A DNA stretch of 7,864 bases from Pseudomonadota bacterium (lineage in GTDB: Bacteria; Pseudomonadota; Alphaproteobacteria; Azospirillales; Azospirillaceae): the NCBI GenBank assembly GCA_023413605.1, contig JAEZPL010000487.1, positions 1 to 7,864 of the forward strand. Reading direction: 5' to 3'. The number at the start of each line of letters is the position of its first letter. Within the stretch, counting starts at the first letter, position 1. Positions 1-5,730 of the stretch are shown piece by piece. Position numbers and translations under genes: made by a program. The notes below the pieces were generated by a model that saw nothing but the letters and a program-made list of their open reading frames with translations, was not told the DNA's origin and ran no database searches.

Positions 1-737
1 CGGCCCCGCAGGACCAGACCGAGACGCCGCCCACCACGCAGCCCTTCAAGCCCTTCTGGTATCCGAACAACCAATACAACGGAAACAACAACGACAACCC
101 CTGGACGAACAACAACATCACCGACGACGGCACCTACCGGCAGACCAACGACATGGCCGGCCCCAACCTGGGCTGCCCGCCGGCCATCATGCCGCTGACC
201 AACGACCGGCAGGCGCTGCTGTCCAAGATCGCGTCGCTGAAACCGGTGAACCGCGGCGGCACCATGGCGAACCAGGGTTTGCAAGCCGGCTGGTTCACGC
301 TGTCCCCGCAATGGCGCGGCCTGTGGGGCGGAACCACGCCGTCCACCCTGCCGCTGAACTACGGCACGCCGGACATGAACAAGGCGGTGGTCCTGCTGAC
401 CGACGGCAACAACGAATGGTTCAGCTACAAGCCGCAGGGCGACTACACCAGCTATCAGCGGATCGGCGACGGGCTGCTGGGCACCACGAACCTCAACCAG
501 GCGACGACGGCCATCAACAACCGCATGCTGACGCTGTGCACCAACATGAAGGCGGCGGGGATCACCCTGTTCACCATCACCGTCGGCGGCAGCACCAGCA
601 GCGCCACCCGCACGCTGTACCAGCAATGCGCGTCGCCGGGGCCGAACCACTATTTCGACTCACCCGATTCCACGGACCTGCAAACCATCTTCCGCCAGAT
701 CGCCGGGCAGCTCAGCAACCTGCGCATCGTCCGGTAG
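1..737 (+). CDS. TadG-like pilus assembly protein with C-terminal vWA domain (5' end missing)
   Basis: The frame is open from the left edge (first full codon at base 3) to a TAG at 735-737, giving 244 visible residues. It is the end of a longer protein; the Met codon at 153 is internal, since the frame continues coding-like upstream of it. The visible part looks like the second half of a vWA domain. Thr87 in GGTMANQG fits the MIDAS threonine loop, and KAVVLLTDGNNEW, with Asp134, fits the strand carrying the last MIDAS aspartate. The DxSxS loop would lie off the window. Such vWA domains end TadG-type proteins, which are anchored by an N-terminal membrane helix and belong to tight-adherence (Flp) pilus loci. 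An Asn-rich stretch occupies residues 21-39. No other tad gene is visible, so a general vWA surface protein is possible. Confidence 0.8.
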   Translation, partial: APQDQTETPPTTQPFKPFWYPNNQYNGNNNDNPWTNNNITDDGTYRQTNDMAGPNLGCPPAIMPLTNDRQALLSKIASLKPVNRGGTMANQGLQAGWFTLSPQWRGLWGGTTPSTLPLNYGTPDMNKAVVLLTDGNNEWFSYKPQGDYTSYQRIGDGLLGTTNLNQATTAINNRMLTLCTNMKAAGITLFTITVGGSTSSATRTLYQQCASPGPNHYFDSPDSTDLQTIFRQIAGQLSNLRIVR

Positions 738-814
738 CGCCGCCACCCGACTGCCTGACTTTTGCCCAGAATCCGGCATGAGCAAACATTAGGCAAACGA
801 ACAAGGAAGAGGCT

Positions 815-1117
815 TCACGCCGCGCCGACCCGCTGGCCGGTCAGCCGGTAGACGGCGGTGGCGACGGCCAAGTCCTCGCTGTGCGCCACCTCCATCCGGC
901 GGTCGATGTAGTTGCCCAGGAACTCGACCAGCGCGTCACGCGTCACGGCCTGGACCCACCCGCCGTGGGAACCGAAGGCCTGCATCGTCCAGAACTCCGA
1001 CGCCAGCAGGGCGGAGCGGGCGCTTTTGACCGACCCATCCCAATGGGACCATAGGAAATCGATGGCGGCCTGTGCGACCGTGATGACAAGGCCGGCGTTG
1101 ATTCCGCGTGACGACAT
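815..1117 (-). CDS. Conserved-looking small protein of unknown function, 100 aa
   Basis: I do not recognise this family. The start at 1117 is chosen because GGAGG (CCTCC on the plus strand, 1123-1127) lies five bases before the ATG. An in-frame ATG at 1129 has no such site and would place the GGAGG inside the gene. The product is soluble-looking, with no signal peptide or clear membrane helix. It has an aromatic-rich middle (FLWSHW at 22-27, EFWTMQAF at 41-48, GGW at 52-54) and an acidic, helical C-terminal half. It faces the 66-aa coiled-coil gene across a 104-bp gap, so the two may share control. The stop lies 77 bp from the converging vWA gene. Because the start has a strong ribosome site and the protein has an ordinary composition, I take it as a real gene. 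Confidence 0.68.
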   Translation of the reverse strand: MSSRGINAGLVITVAQAAIDFLWSHWDGSVKSARSALLASEFWTMQAFGSHGGWVQAVTRDALVEFLGNYIDRRMEVAHSEDLAVATAVYRLTGQRVGAA

Positions 1118-1164
1118 CGTAGCCTCCATTTCAGAGTACCGGGCGGATGCTCGCGAACCGGCCT

Positions 1165-1193
1165 TTGACACAGCAAGAACGATGCCAAGCCCA
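1165..1193 (+). promoter_or_regulatory. Candidate -35 element for the 66-aa coiled-coil gene
   Basis: A perfect TTGACA sits at 1165-1170, about 50 bp before the ATG at 1222. The hexamer 17 bp downstream (AGCCCA, 1188-1193) is a poor -10 match, so only the -35 half is convincing. It lies in the 104-bp gap between two divergent small genes. Confidence 0.25.
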
Positions 1194-1221
1194 AAAAGGC
1201 ACTGACGGGGGAGGATCGACC

Positions 1222-1422
1222 ATGAACGCAATGAGCGAGGAACAAGCCCGCAACGCGCTGAAATGCATCGAAAAGGACATCGAAACCCTGGACGCGCAGA
1301 TCGCCGCGGCGGAACGGACGATCCGGCGCGCCACATCGTCCATCGAGCAGTTTGCGAAGGTGCGGGACGCTTTGCTGGACGAAGCGCAAAGCATTCTCGA
1401 CCAGCTGGACCGGCCGCACTGA
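1222..1422 (+). CDS. Small coiled-coil protein of unknown function, 66 aa
   Basis: The start is the ATG at 1222, preceded by GGAGG (1210-1214) with a seven-base spacer. The ATG three codons later is too far from that site. Residues 13-62 follow an unbroken 3-4 heptad pattern: L13, I16, I20, L23, I27, A30, I34, A37, I41, F44, then L51, A55, I58 and L62, with V47/R48 the only shift. Charged residues fill the other positions (for example IEKDIETLD, IRRATSSIEQ). This predicts one long helix that probably forms a dimer or small bundle. There is no signal peptide, membrane segment or enzymatic motif, and a single Cys at position 15. It is transcribed away from the 100-aa gene and ends one base before a perfect palindrome. 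A partner-binding or structural role is likely, but the sequence does not say which. Confidence 0.75.
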   Translation: MNAMSEEQARNALKCIEKDIETLDAQIAAAERTIRRATSSIEQFAKVRDALLDEAQSILDQLDRPH

Positions 1423-1423
1423 G

Positions 1424-1443
1424 CGTCGGCTTTAAAGCCGACG
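1424..1443. terminator. Perfect 20-bp palindrome between convergent stop codons (candidate bidirectional terminator)
   Basis: CGTCGGCTTTAAAGCCGACG reads the same on both strands. As RNA it gives a seven-bp GC-rich stem (CGTCGGC/GCCGACG) around UUUAAA. It fills the gap between the plus-strand stop (1420-1422) and the minus-strand stop (1446-1444). Neither side has a clear U-tract, so it is an atypical intrinsic terminator, but the position suits stopping both converging transcripts. Confidence 0.45.
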
Positions 1444-1926
1444 TCAGTAGCGCACCGTGATCGACAGCCGGTTGTCGCCGGGCTGGGCGGTGAAGCGCGC
1501 CGATTCATAGCTGGGAATGCCCAGCGTCGTCTCGGCGTCGTTGGACACGCCGAACCCCTCCGCGGGCAAGCCGACGAAATTCCGGTTGAAGCGCCGGTCG
1601 CCGTTTTCGTCGTGGTACAGGGCGATGGCGTAGGACGGGCGCTGCGGCACCGCGATGCAAAGCTCGGTGACGCCCGCGCGGACCGGAGCGCGCACGCGCG
1701 CCAGCTTCTTGCCGGAGGCCAGGAAATCCGCCGGGTTGTCGCCGTACACGGTCAGGTTGACCAAGCCGTCGGCGCTGCGCAGGTTGGACACCGTCACATG
1801 CAGGCGGACCGGGTTTGCCGCGCCGGAACAGGCCCGCCCTTCGCCGGTGAACACCGTTTCGGCCTGCGCCTGCCCAAGACCGGCCAGCAGCACCAGCGCG
1901 CCGGCCAGGGTATGCAGCGGCTTCAT
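1444..1926 (-). CDS. DUF2141 family secreted protein, 160 aa
   Basis: The start is the ATG at 1926, whose first base is the last base of the upstream stop (TGATG), so translation is probably coupled to the transferase gene. A GGAG lies nine bases upstream; the adjacent in-frame GTG at 1929 is the alternative. Residues 1-22 (MKPLHTLAGALVLLAGLGQAQA) form a Sec signal peptide with AQA before the mature start, so the protein is periplasmic or outer-membrane associated. The DUF2141 signature follows: a beta-rich domain with NLRSADGLVNLTVYGD near 48-63, then YHDENGDRRFNRNF followed by GLPAEGFGVSNDA. The acidic DENGD turn resembles a calcium-type loop. Two mature cysteines (GRACSG, TELCIAV) could form a disulfide. 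The molecular function of DUF2141 is unknown. Its place after a flippase and a transferase ties it to envelope assembly. Confidence 0.88.
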   Translation of the reverse strand: MKPLHTLAGALVLLAGLGQAQAETVFTGEGRACSGAANPVRLHVTVSNLRSADGLVNLTVYGDNPADFLASGKKLARVRAPVRAGVTELCIAVPQRPSYAIALYHDENGDRRFNRNFVGLPAEGFGVSNDAETTLGIPSYESARFTAQPGDNRLSITVRY

Positions 1927-3107
1927 CACGTCGGTCTCCAACTCCCGCGTTCCGCGGTGTCCTCAAGGTCGCGGGCCGGCCGCCCCACGTTCGTCGACAG
2001 CCAGTCGGCCAGCAGCCGCGCGTTGTGGAGGCCGGGCGTGTCGGTGGACAGGTCGAAGGTCGCCGCCACGGCCTTTTCCTGGGCCTCGCGCCAGGGCGAC
2101 GGATCGGCCAGCAGGCTTTCCAGAGCCGCCGGGAACTCCGCCATGTCCGAAACGACCGGCCCGAGCGTCCAGAACAGATAGCGGGGGTTCCCGCGCCAGT
2201 CCGCGTTGTGGGCGTTCAGGAACAGGCAGGGGCGCGGCGACAGCAGGAACTCGTACACCTGGCTCGACACGTCCCCGAGGTAGGCGTCCGCGCCCAGCGT
2301 GTAGGTCATGTCGATGCTGCGCACGCTGCCGAGATCGACGATGACGTTCGGCAGCGCGTTGTATCTGGCGAAGTCCGCGTATTTCTTCTCGGTCGGCGGA
2401 GAGAACAAACGGACGTGCGGCGCGAAGATCAGGTTGTAGCGGTCGTCGCCCGCGAAGTGGTCGAGCAGCTTGAAGCCGAATTCCCGCCAGGACGACAACT
2501 GCGGCCGGAAATGGGGGTTGTACAGGATGGTCGGGCGGTCGTTGGCGAACAGGTGCCGCTTCTGCTGGCGCAGGCGCCGCACGATGTCGAACTTGGCGTA
2601 GGCCCCGACCGCGTAATGGCCCGGCCGGATCAGGCCGCCGTCCAGCAGCCATTGGGCGGTCTTCGGCCCCGGCACGAGGGCGAAGTCGAACCGCGCGATG
2701 CGCCGGTCCACGGCGGTCGCCCGGTCCCCCGCGCCATGGGCGGTGTGGATGAACTTCGGCCGGCGGACGCCGAAGCGCTTCAGGTTCAGGCTGGTCTTCT
2801 CCGGCACGACGATGGCGTCGTACTGATCGAACAAAGCCCGGTTGTGCCACAGGGTCGGCAGCTTGGGCGGCAGGTCGAGCGTCCGCAGACGTCCATAAAG
2901 CCGGACCGGCCAGGGCTGCTCCAGCAGCCGGTAGGTCACCCGCGCGTCGGGGTAAAGGCGCTGGAGATGGCGGATGAAGTCCAGGTGCCCCTGCGTCGAG
3001 GCGACGATTTCCACCGCGAAGCCCGGCATGGCCGACAGCTCGAACGCCATCGGCAGGCTGTGCAGGATCTGGTGGTGCTGGGCGTTGTAGAAGAAACAGA
3101 CTTTCAT
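1926..3107 (-). CDS. CDP-glycerol glycerophosphotransferase-like (GT-B fold) transferase, 393 aa
   Basis: The length and motif order suggest a soluble or membrane-associated GT-B enzyme of the CDP-glycerol:poly(glycerophosphate) glycerophosphotransferase (TagF/TagB) type. The key signs are HTAHGAGDR (121-129), matching the catalytic WHG-type histidine loop; ILYNPHF (194-200) at the start of the second domain; IFAPHVR (227-233), matching the second conserved histidine; and DAYLGDVSSQVYEFL (274-288), matching the LxTDYSS donor-phosphate loop. In that family these bind CDP-glycerol and transfer glycerol phosphate to a lipid-linked or polymer acceptor. The D-V-S-S variant and overall divergence leave the donor open; a sugar nucleotide cannot be excluded. 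The ATG at 3107 follows no strong ribosome site. It lies 110 bp after the flippase stop and overlaps the DUF2141 start by one base. The likely job is to add a phosphoglycerol or sugar unit to an envelope lipid or glycan. Confidence 0.8.
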   Translation of the reverse strand: MKVCFFYNAQHHQILHSLPMAFELSAMPGFAVEIVASTQGHLDFIRHLQRLYPDARVTYRLLEQPWPVRLYGRLRTLDLPPKLPTLWHNRALFDQYDAIVVPEKTSLNLKRFGVRRPKFIHTAHGAGDRATAVDRRIARFDFALVPGPKTAQWLLDGGLIRPGHYAVGAYAKFDIVRRLRQQKRHLFANDRPTILYNPHFRPQLSSWREFGFKLLDHFAGDDRYNLIFAPHVRLFSPPTEKKYADFARYNALPNVIVDLGSVRSIDMTYTLGADAYLGDVSSQVYEFLLSPRPCLFLNAHNADWRGNPRYLFWTLGPVVSDMAEFPAALESLLADPSPWREAQEKAVAATFDLSTDTPGLHNARLLADWLSTNVGRPARDLEDTAERGSWRPT

Positions 3108-3144
3108 GGGACCGGATTTCTCATCGATGCCGTATCACCCTCTC

Positions 3145-3166
3145 GATCAATGCCAACGCATTGATC
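3145..3166. repeat. Inverted repeat upstream of the transferase gene
   Basis: GATCAATGC (3145-3153) and GCATTGATC (3158-3166) are perfect nine-bp arms around a four-base loop (CAAC). The repeat lies 38 bp upstream of the transferase ATG. A minus-strand TTGGCA (3156-3151), five of six to a -35 consensus, crosses the centre, but no good -10 follows. It could be an operator or a leader hairpin. Confidence 0.4.
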
Positions 3167-3177
3167 TGCCGGGTTTG

Positions 3178-3216
3178 ACGGTCGGCGGGCACTGGAAGTG
3201 TTCATCCGCCGACCGT
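3178..3216 (-). terminator. Stem-loop just after the flippase stop (candidate attenuator or terminator)
   Basis: ACGGTCGGCGG (3178-3188) pairs perfectly with CCGCCGACCGT (3206-3216). The 17-base loop can itself fold a small stem (CACT 3190-3193 with AGTG 3197-3200). It begins one base after the flippase stop codon, read leftward. The following bases (CAAACCC) contain no T-tract, so it may stabilise the 3' end or weaken read-through rather than fully terminate. Confidence 0.42.
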
Positions 3217-3217
3217 A

Positions 3218-4570
3218 TCAGGCGGTCCGCGCGCGGAACCAGCGCATCACGGGAATCAGGAAGGCGACGAAGGTCACCACCGTCGCGAACAGCCGCGCCC
3301 AGCCGGCGCCGATCAGCCCATACTGCTGCACGGCCAGCAGCAGCACCGGCAGATAGGCCGCCGAACTCCACAGCCGTGCGCGCACCGCGGCCCCCGCCTC
3401 CCCGCCGCTGATCAGCACGGGTTCCAGAGGGAAGGCGGCGATGGAGACCACCGCCGACGCGACGAGCCACAGCATGACCGGATACGCGGCCACGAAGTCG
3501 GGCCCGAGCACCAGCCCCAGCAGCCATTCGCCGCCCAGCCACGCCAGCGCGAGGCTCAGGCTGGCCCCGCCGGCCGCCATCAGGGCGGAGCGCTGGACCA
3601 GGGCGCGCATGATGTGGTGCTCCCCGCCCGCGCACAGCTTGGCCAGTTCCGGATAGATGGCCGGGACCAGCAGCTTGGCCGGCTTCGCCAGCGCCTCCCC
3701 GATCTGGCGCGCCACGCGGAACAGAGCGGCCTCCGCCGGGCCGAGCAGCCAGCCGACGATCAGCGTGCTGACGTGCGTGAAGGCCAGTTCCAGCGTGGTG
3801 TTCAGGTTGGTGGACCAGACGAAGGACCAGATGCCGGGAAAACCCGCGGTCCAGCCGCCCCCGCGCCAGCGGAAGCCGTCCAGCAGGCCGCGCGTCTTCA
3901 GTTCCCGCCAGCCGAAATGGATCAGGGCGATGCCGGCCACCGCCGTGCCCAGATACCAGGCGGCCAGGAACCAGCCGATTCCGCCGCCGCACAGCCAGAC
4001 CAGCCCGCCGGCCAGCAGCCGCACCACGTTGCCCAGGCTGCCCTGCACGGACAGCAGGTCGAACCGGTCCACCAGCCGCAGCACGCCCGTGGGCGTGGCG
4101 GTCACCATGAACAGCATCGACGTGGCGTACAGCATGACGGCCGGCATCAGGTCCGCCGGCCAGCCGAGATAGGGCGCCACCACCCAGGCCAGCGCCATGG
4201 ACAGAAGCGTGCCGACGACGGCGCTCAGCCCGTCCAGCGCGACGGTGAAGCGCAGAAGGCGCTGGAAGTCTCTCGTGCGCCCCTCCATCACGGCGGGGGT
4301 GCCATAGCGCAGCACCGCCTGCCAGGACTGGAACTTGGCGATCTCCCCCATCGCCTGGGCGAAGGTGTGGATCAGGATCAGCGCGCCGAACGCCTCCGTC
4401 CCCAGCGCGCGCGCGGCCACGGCGAGGGCGCCGAGGCTGAACACGGCGTTCAGCCCCTTGCCGCCCAGCAGGATGCCGGCGTTGGCGAACAGCTTCTTCA
4501 GCCGGCCGTCGCTGAACCACCCGGTTCGTTGCGGCAGGGCCAACACGGTTTTCGAAAACTCGGAACTCAT
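3218..4570 (-). CDS. Wzx-type oligosaccharide/lipid flippase (MOP superfamily), 450 aa
   Basis: This is a strongly hydrophobic polytopic protein with roughly a dozen membrane segments. Examples are 31-52, 110-134, 142-158, 180-197, 203-220, 328-346, 362-380, 405-420 and 424-442. The first segment follows the short amphipathic start typical of polysaccharide exporters. LLGGKGLNAVFSLGALAVAARALGTEAFG (32-62) is the usual first-helix pair of the polysaccharide biosynthesis protein family, with the RxLG-xxxFG pattern. LIVGWLLGPAEAALFRVARQI (270-290) is the matching seventh-helix motif (a GPAxxGxYxxA-like site). Members flip lipid-linked glycans or lipids across the inner membrane. The ATG at 4570 is preceded by a weak AGGCAGG. 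It is the first gene of the leftward cluster, with a 110-bp structured gap to the transferase. A teichuronic/O-antigen exporter role is the family default; the actual cargo is unknown. Confidence 0.87.
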   Translation of the reverse strand: MSSEFSKTVLALPQRTGWFSDGRLKKLFANAGILLGGKGLNAVFSLGALAVAARALGTEAFGALILIHTFAQAMGEIAKFQSWQAVLRYGTPAVMEGRTRDFQRLLRFTVALDGLSAVVGTLLSMALAWVVAPYLGWPADLMPAVMLYATSMLFMVTATPTGVLRLVDRFDLLSVQGSLGNVVRLLAGGLVWLCGGGIGWFLAAWYLGTAVAGIALIHFGWRELKTRGLLDGFRWRGGGWTAGFPGIWSFVWSTNLNTTLELAFTHVSTLIVGWLLGPAEAALFRVARQIGEALAKPAKLLVPAIYPELAKLCAGGEHHIMRALVQRSALMAAGGASLSLALAWLGGEWLLGLVLGPDFVAAYPVMLWLVASAVVSIAAFPLEPVLISGGEAGAAVRARLWSSAAYLPVLLLAVQQYGLIGAGWARLFATVVTFVAFLIPVMRWFRARTA

Positions 4571-4747
4571 CGGCCTGCCTGTGCCGGAATCGCCTCAAGA
4601 AAATTTGAAGCCTCACGGCCGAAAGGCGCCTGGACATCGGCGCTGCCTTCAACCATGTGCGGAGTGTCGTCGCGCGAGGCCCCTGGGATGCTTACCGGAA
4701 TGTTCTATGACCACGGCATCCCACGGCGATATGCCGGAATCACTCCT

Positions 4748-4753
4748 ATTGTA
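4748..4753 (-). promoter_or_regulatory. Candidate -10 element for the flippase cluster
   Basis: Read leftward, TACAAT (4753-4748) matches the sigma-70 -10 consensus at five of six positions. The expected -35 position (around 4771-4776, ACGTAA) is a poor match but falls at the right edge of the 4756-4774 dyad, as in an activator-dependent promoter. It would give a leader of about 170 bases before the flippase ATG. Confidence 0.28.
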
Positions 4754-4755
4754 GT

Positions 4756-4787
4756 GTAACGTCCATTACGTTACGTTGACGGCAACG
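4756..4787. repeat. Two adjacent dyads in the divergent promoter region (candidate operator)
   Basis: GTAACGT (4756-4762) and ACGTTAC (4768-4774) are perfect seven-bp arms around five bases. Sharing its last base, CGTTG (4774-4778) and CAACG (4783-4787) form a second dyad around ACGG. Short ACGTT/ACGTA words recur through the stretch, which is more AT-rich than its surroundings. Its position beside TACAAT fits a transcription-factor site. The regulator is not identifiable. Confidence 0.38.
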
Positions 4788-4989
4788 ATACATTCGGATG
4801 AGCCGAGCACGCAATGGAGAACCGCGGTGCCTGAACAGGGTTAAGCCCGAACAGACCAGGCGCAAGGCCAGCACCGGCCGAAGACCAGCCGTGGCGGTGA
4901 GAGCCGCGGCGACGGTGGCCGGAATCTTCCTTGCGCAATCCGGGTCCTTCCCAAAGCACGCACACGTCCTGAACAGCTGGATGGGTATG

Positions 4990-5010
4990 CCGGCGGCGTT
5001 CTGCCGCCGG
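4990..5010. other. GC-rich hairpin in the intergenic region
   Basis: CCGGCGGC (4990-4997) pairs perfectly with GCCGCCGG (5003-5010) around a GTTCT loop. No T-tract follows on either strand. It lies about 100 bp upstream of the lipid-binding protein gene and could be a leader structure, the end of an unannotated small RNA, or chance in GC-rich DNA. Confidence 0.3.
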
Positions 5011-5069
5011 TCTGCGTTGAGTGCCGTTATCGGGCAATCAGCGGGGAAACTCCGGATGCTTCACACCGT

Positions 5070-5097
5070 TTGACCTCGGCCCGTGCGAATTTGTAAG
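5070..5097 (+). promoter_or_regulatory. Candidate promoter for the lipid operon
   Basis: TTGACC (5070-5075, five of six to the -35 consensus) is followed after 16 bp by TGTAAG (5092-5097, four of six to the -10 consensus). Transcription would start near 5104, only about ten bases before the ATG at 5114. That would leave almost no room for a ribosome site, so the main promoter may lie further upstream. Confidence 0.3.
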
Positions 5098-5113
5098 AGC
5101 GGGAAAAGTTTGC

Positions 5114-5722
5114 ATGTTGATACGCCGCCAATTCCTTGCATCGGTCGCGTTGATCGCGGCAGGCGTCTGGACGTCCGGCCCGGCCCTTGCCCAGTCGGGC
5201 GCTCCAGAGGCTGGCGTGTTCGTTCAAAGCCTGGGCGAAGAGGCCGTCCGCACCTTCTCCGACAGGAGCCTGCCGCGGGAACAGGCACTCCGGCGGTTCC
5301 AGTCCCTGCTGCACAAGGGCTTCGACGTCCCCTACATCGGGCGCTGGGTGCTGGGCCGCTTCTGGAATCAGGCGACGGAACAGCAGCAGGCAGACTATCA
5401 GCGCCTGTTCGAACGGCTGATCATCCAGACCTACGCCGGCCGCTTCCTGGAATATTCGGGCGAGACCTTCAAGATGACCAGCGTCCGGAAGGAAAGCGAT
5501 ACCGACAGCATAGTCGGCACCCAGATCGTCCGCCCCAACGGGCCGCCCATCAGTCTGGATTGGCGCGTCCGGCGGCGCGACGGGCAGCACAAGATCATCG
5601 ACGTGGTGGTCGAAGGCGTCAGCATGGGCGTGACCCAGCGGCAGGAATTCGCCTCCGTCATCCAGCAGAACGGCGGGAAGGTGGAAGGCCTGCTCCAAGC
5701 CCTTCGCCAGAAGGTGGGCTGA
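5114..5722 (+). CDS. MlaC/Ttg2D-family periplasmic phospholipid-binding protein, 202 aa
   Basis: The length is close to E. coli MlaC (about 210 aa). Residues 1-26 form a signal peptide with a twin-arginine-like start (RRQFLA, R4-R5), a hydrophobic core and cleavage after GPALA-Q. This suggests Tat or Sec export to the periplasm and is why the ATG at 5114 is preferred over in-frame upstream codons. The mature part shows the family pattern: EQALRRFQSLLHKGFDVPYIGRWVLGRFW (56-84), helical DYQRLFERLIIQTYAGRFLEYSG (94-116), then beta strands with SLDWRVRRRDGQHKIIDVVVEGVSM (147-171) and a C-terminal helix. MlaC carries a glycerophospholipid between membranes for the Mla ABC system, but no mlaABDEF genes are visible. 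HpnM, from hopanoid loci, is a related alternative. It sits eight bases before the FAAL gene, so its cargo is probably a product of this operon. No canonical ribosome site was seen. Confidence 0.88.
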   Translation: MLIRRQFLASVALIAAGVWTSGPALAQSGAPEAGVFVQSLGEEAVRTFSDRSLPREQALRRFQSLLHKGFDVPYIGRWVLGRFWNQATEQQQADYQRLFERLIIQTYAGRFLEYSGETFKMTSVRKESDTDSIVGTQIVRPNGPPISLDWRVRRRDGQHKIIDVVVEGVSMGVTQRQEFASVIQQNGGKVEGLLQALRQKVG

Positions 5723-5730
5723 AGATCGCG

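Larger units (their letters stand above)
4571..5113. other. Divergent intergenic region (543 bp) with no supported gene
   Basis: This gap separates the leftward flippase cluster from the rightward lipid operon. Two short frames (plus 4798-5073, minus 4771-5037) have no ribosome site, no recognisable domain and an Arg/Pro/Ala-rich composition typical of chance frames in GC-rich DNA. Visible content is a minus-strand TACAAT, two adjacent dyads (4756-4787), a GC-rich hairpin (4990-5010) and a candidate promoter (5070-5097). No tRNA, CRISPR or mobile-element end was seen. The length leaves room for a long leader or a small RNA. Confidence 0.6.

Noticed and set aside
153..737. A complete 194-aa gene starting at the Met codon at 153
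   Set aside because: The frame stays open and protein-like back to the left edge, and no ribosome site precedes 153. It is the end of a longer vWA protein.
3147..4652. 501-aa minus-strand frame overlapping the flippase
   Set aside because: It is shifted relative to the flippase, Arg/Gly-rich, and has no membrane segments. The 3218-4570 frame has the family motifs.
2025..4759. Long plus-strand frames at 2025-3164 and 3614-4759
   Set aside because: Both are Gln/Arg/His-rich antisense shadows of the transferase and flippase genes, with no recognisable domain.
4771..5073. Short frames in the divergent gap (plus 4798-5073, minus 4771-5037)
   Set aside because: Neither has a ribosome site or a plausible composition, and they overlap each other on opposite strands.
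5021..5722. Longer, 233-aa start for the lipid-binding protein
   Set aside because: It would put 31 non-hydrophobic residues before a clear signal peptide. The ATG at 5114 places RRQFLA at the N-terminus.
5114..5722. HpnM-type hopanoid-linked protein
   Set aside because: HpnM shares the fold, but no hopanoid gene is visible and the neighbours are acyl activation and SDR genes. Kept only as an alternative.
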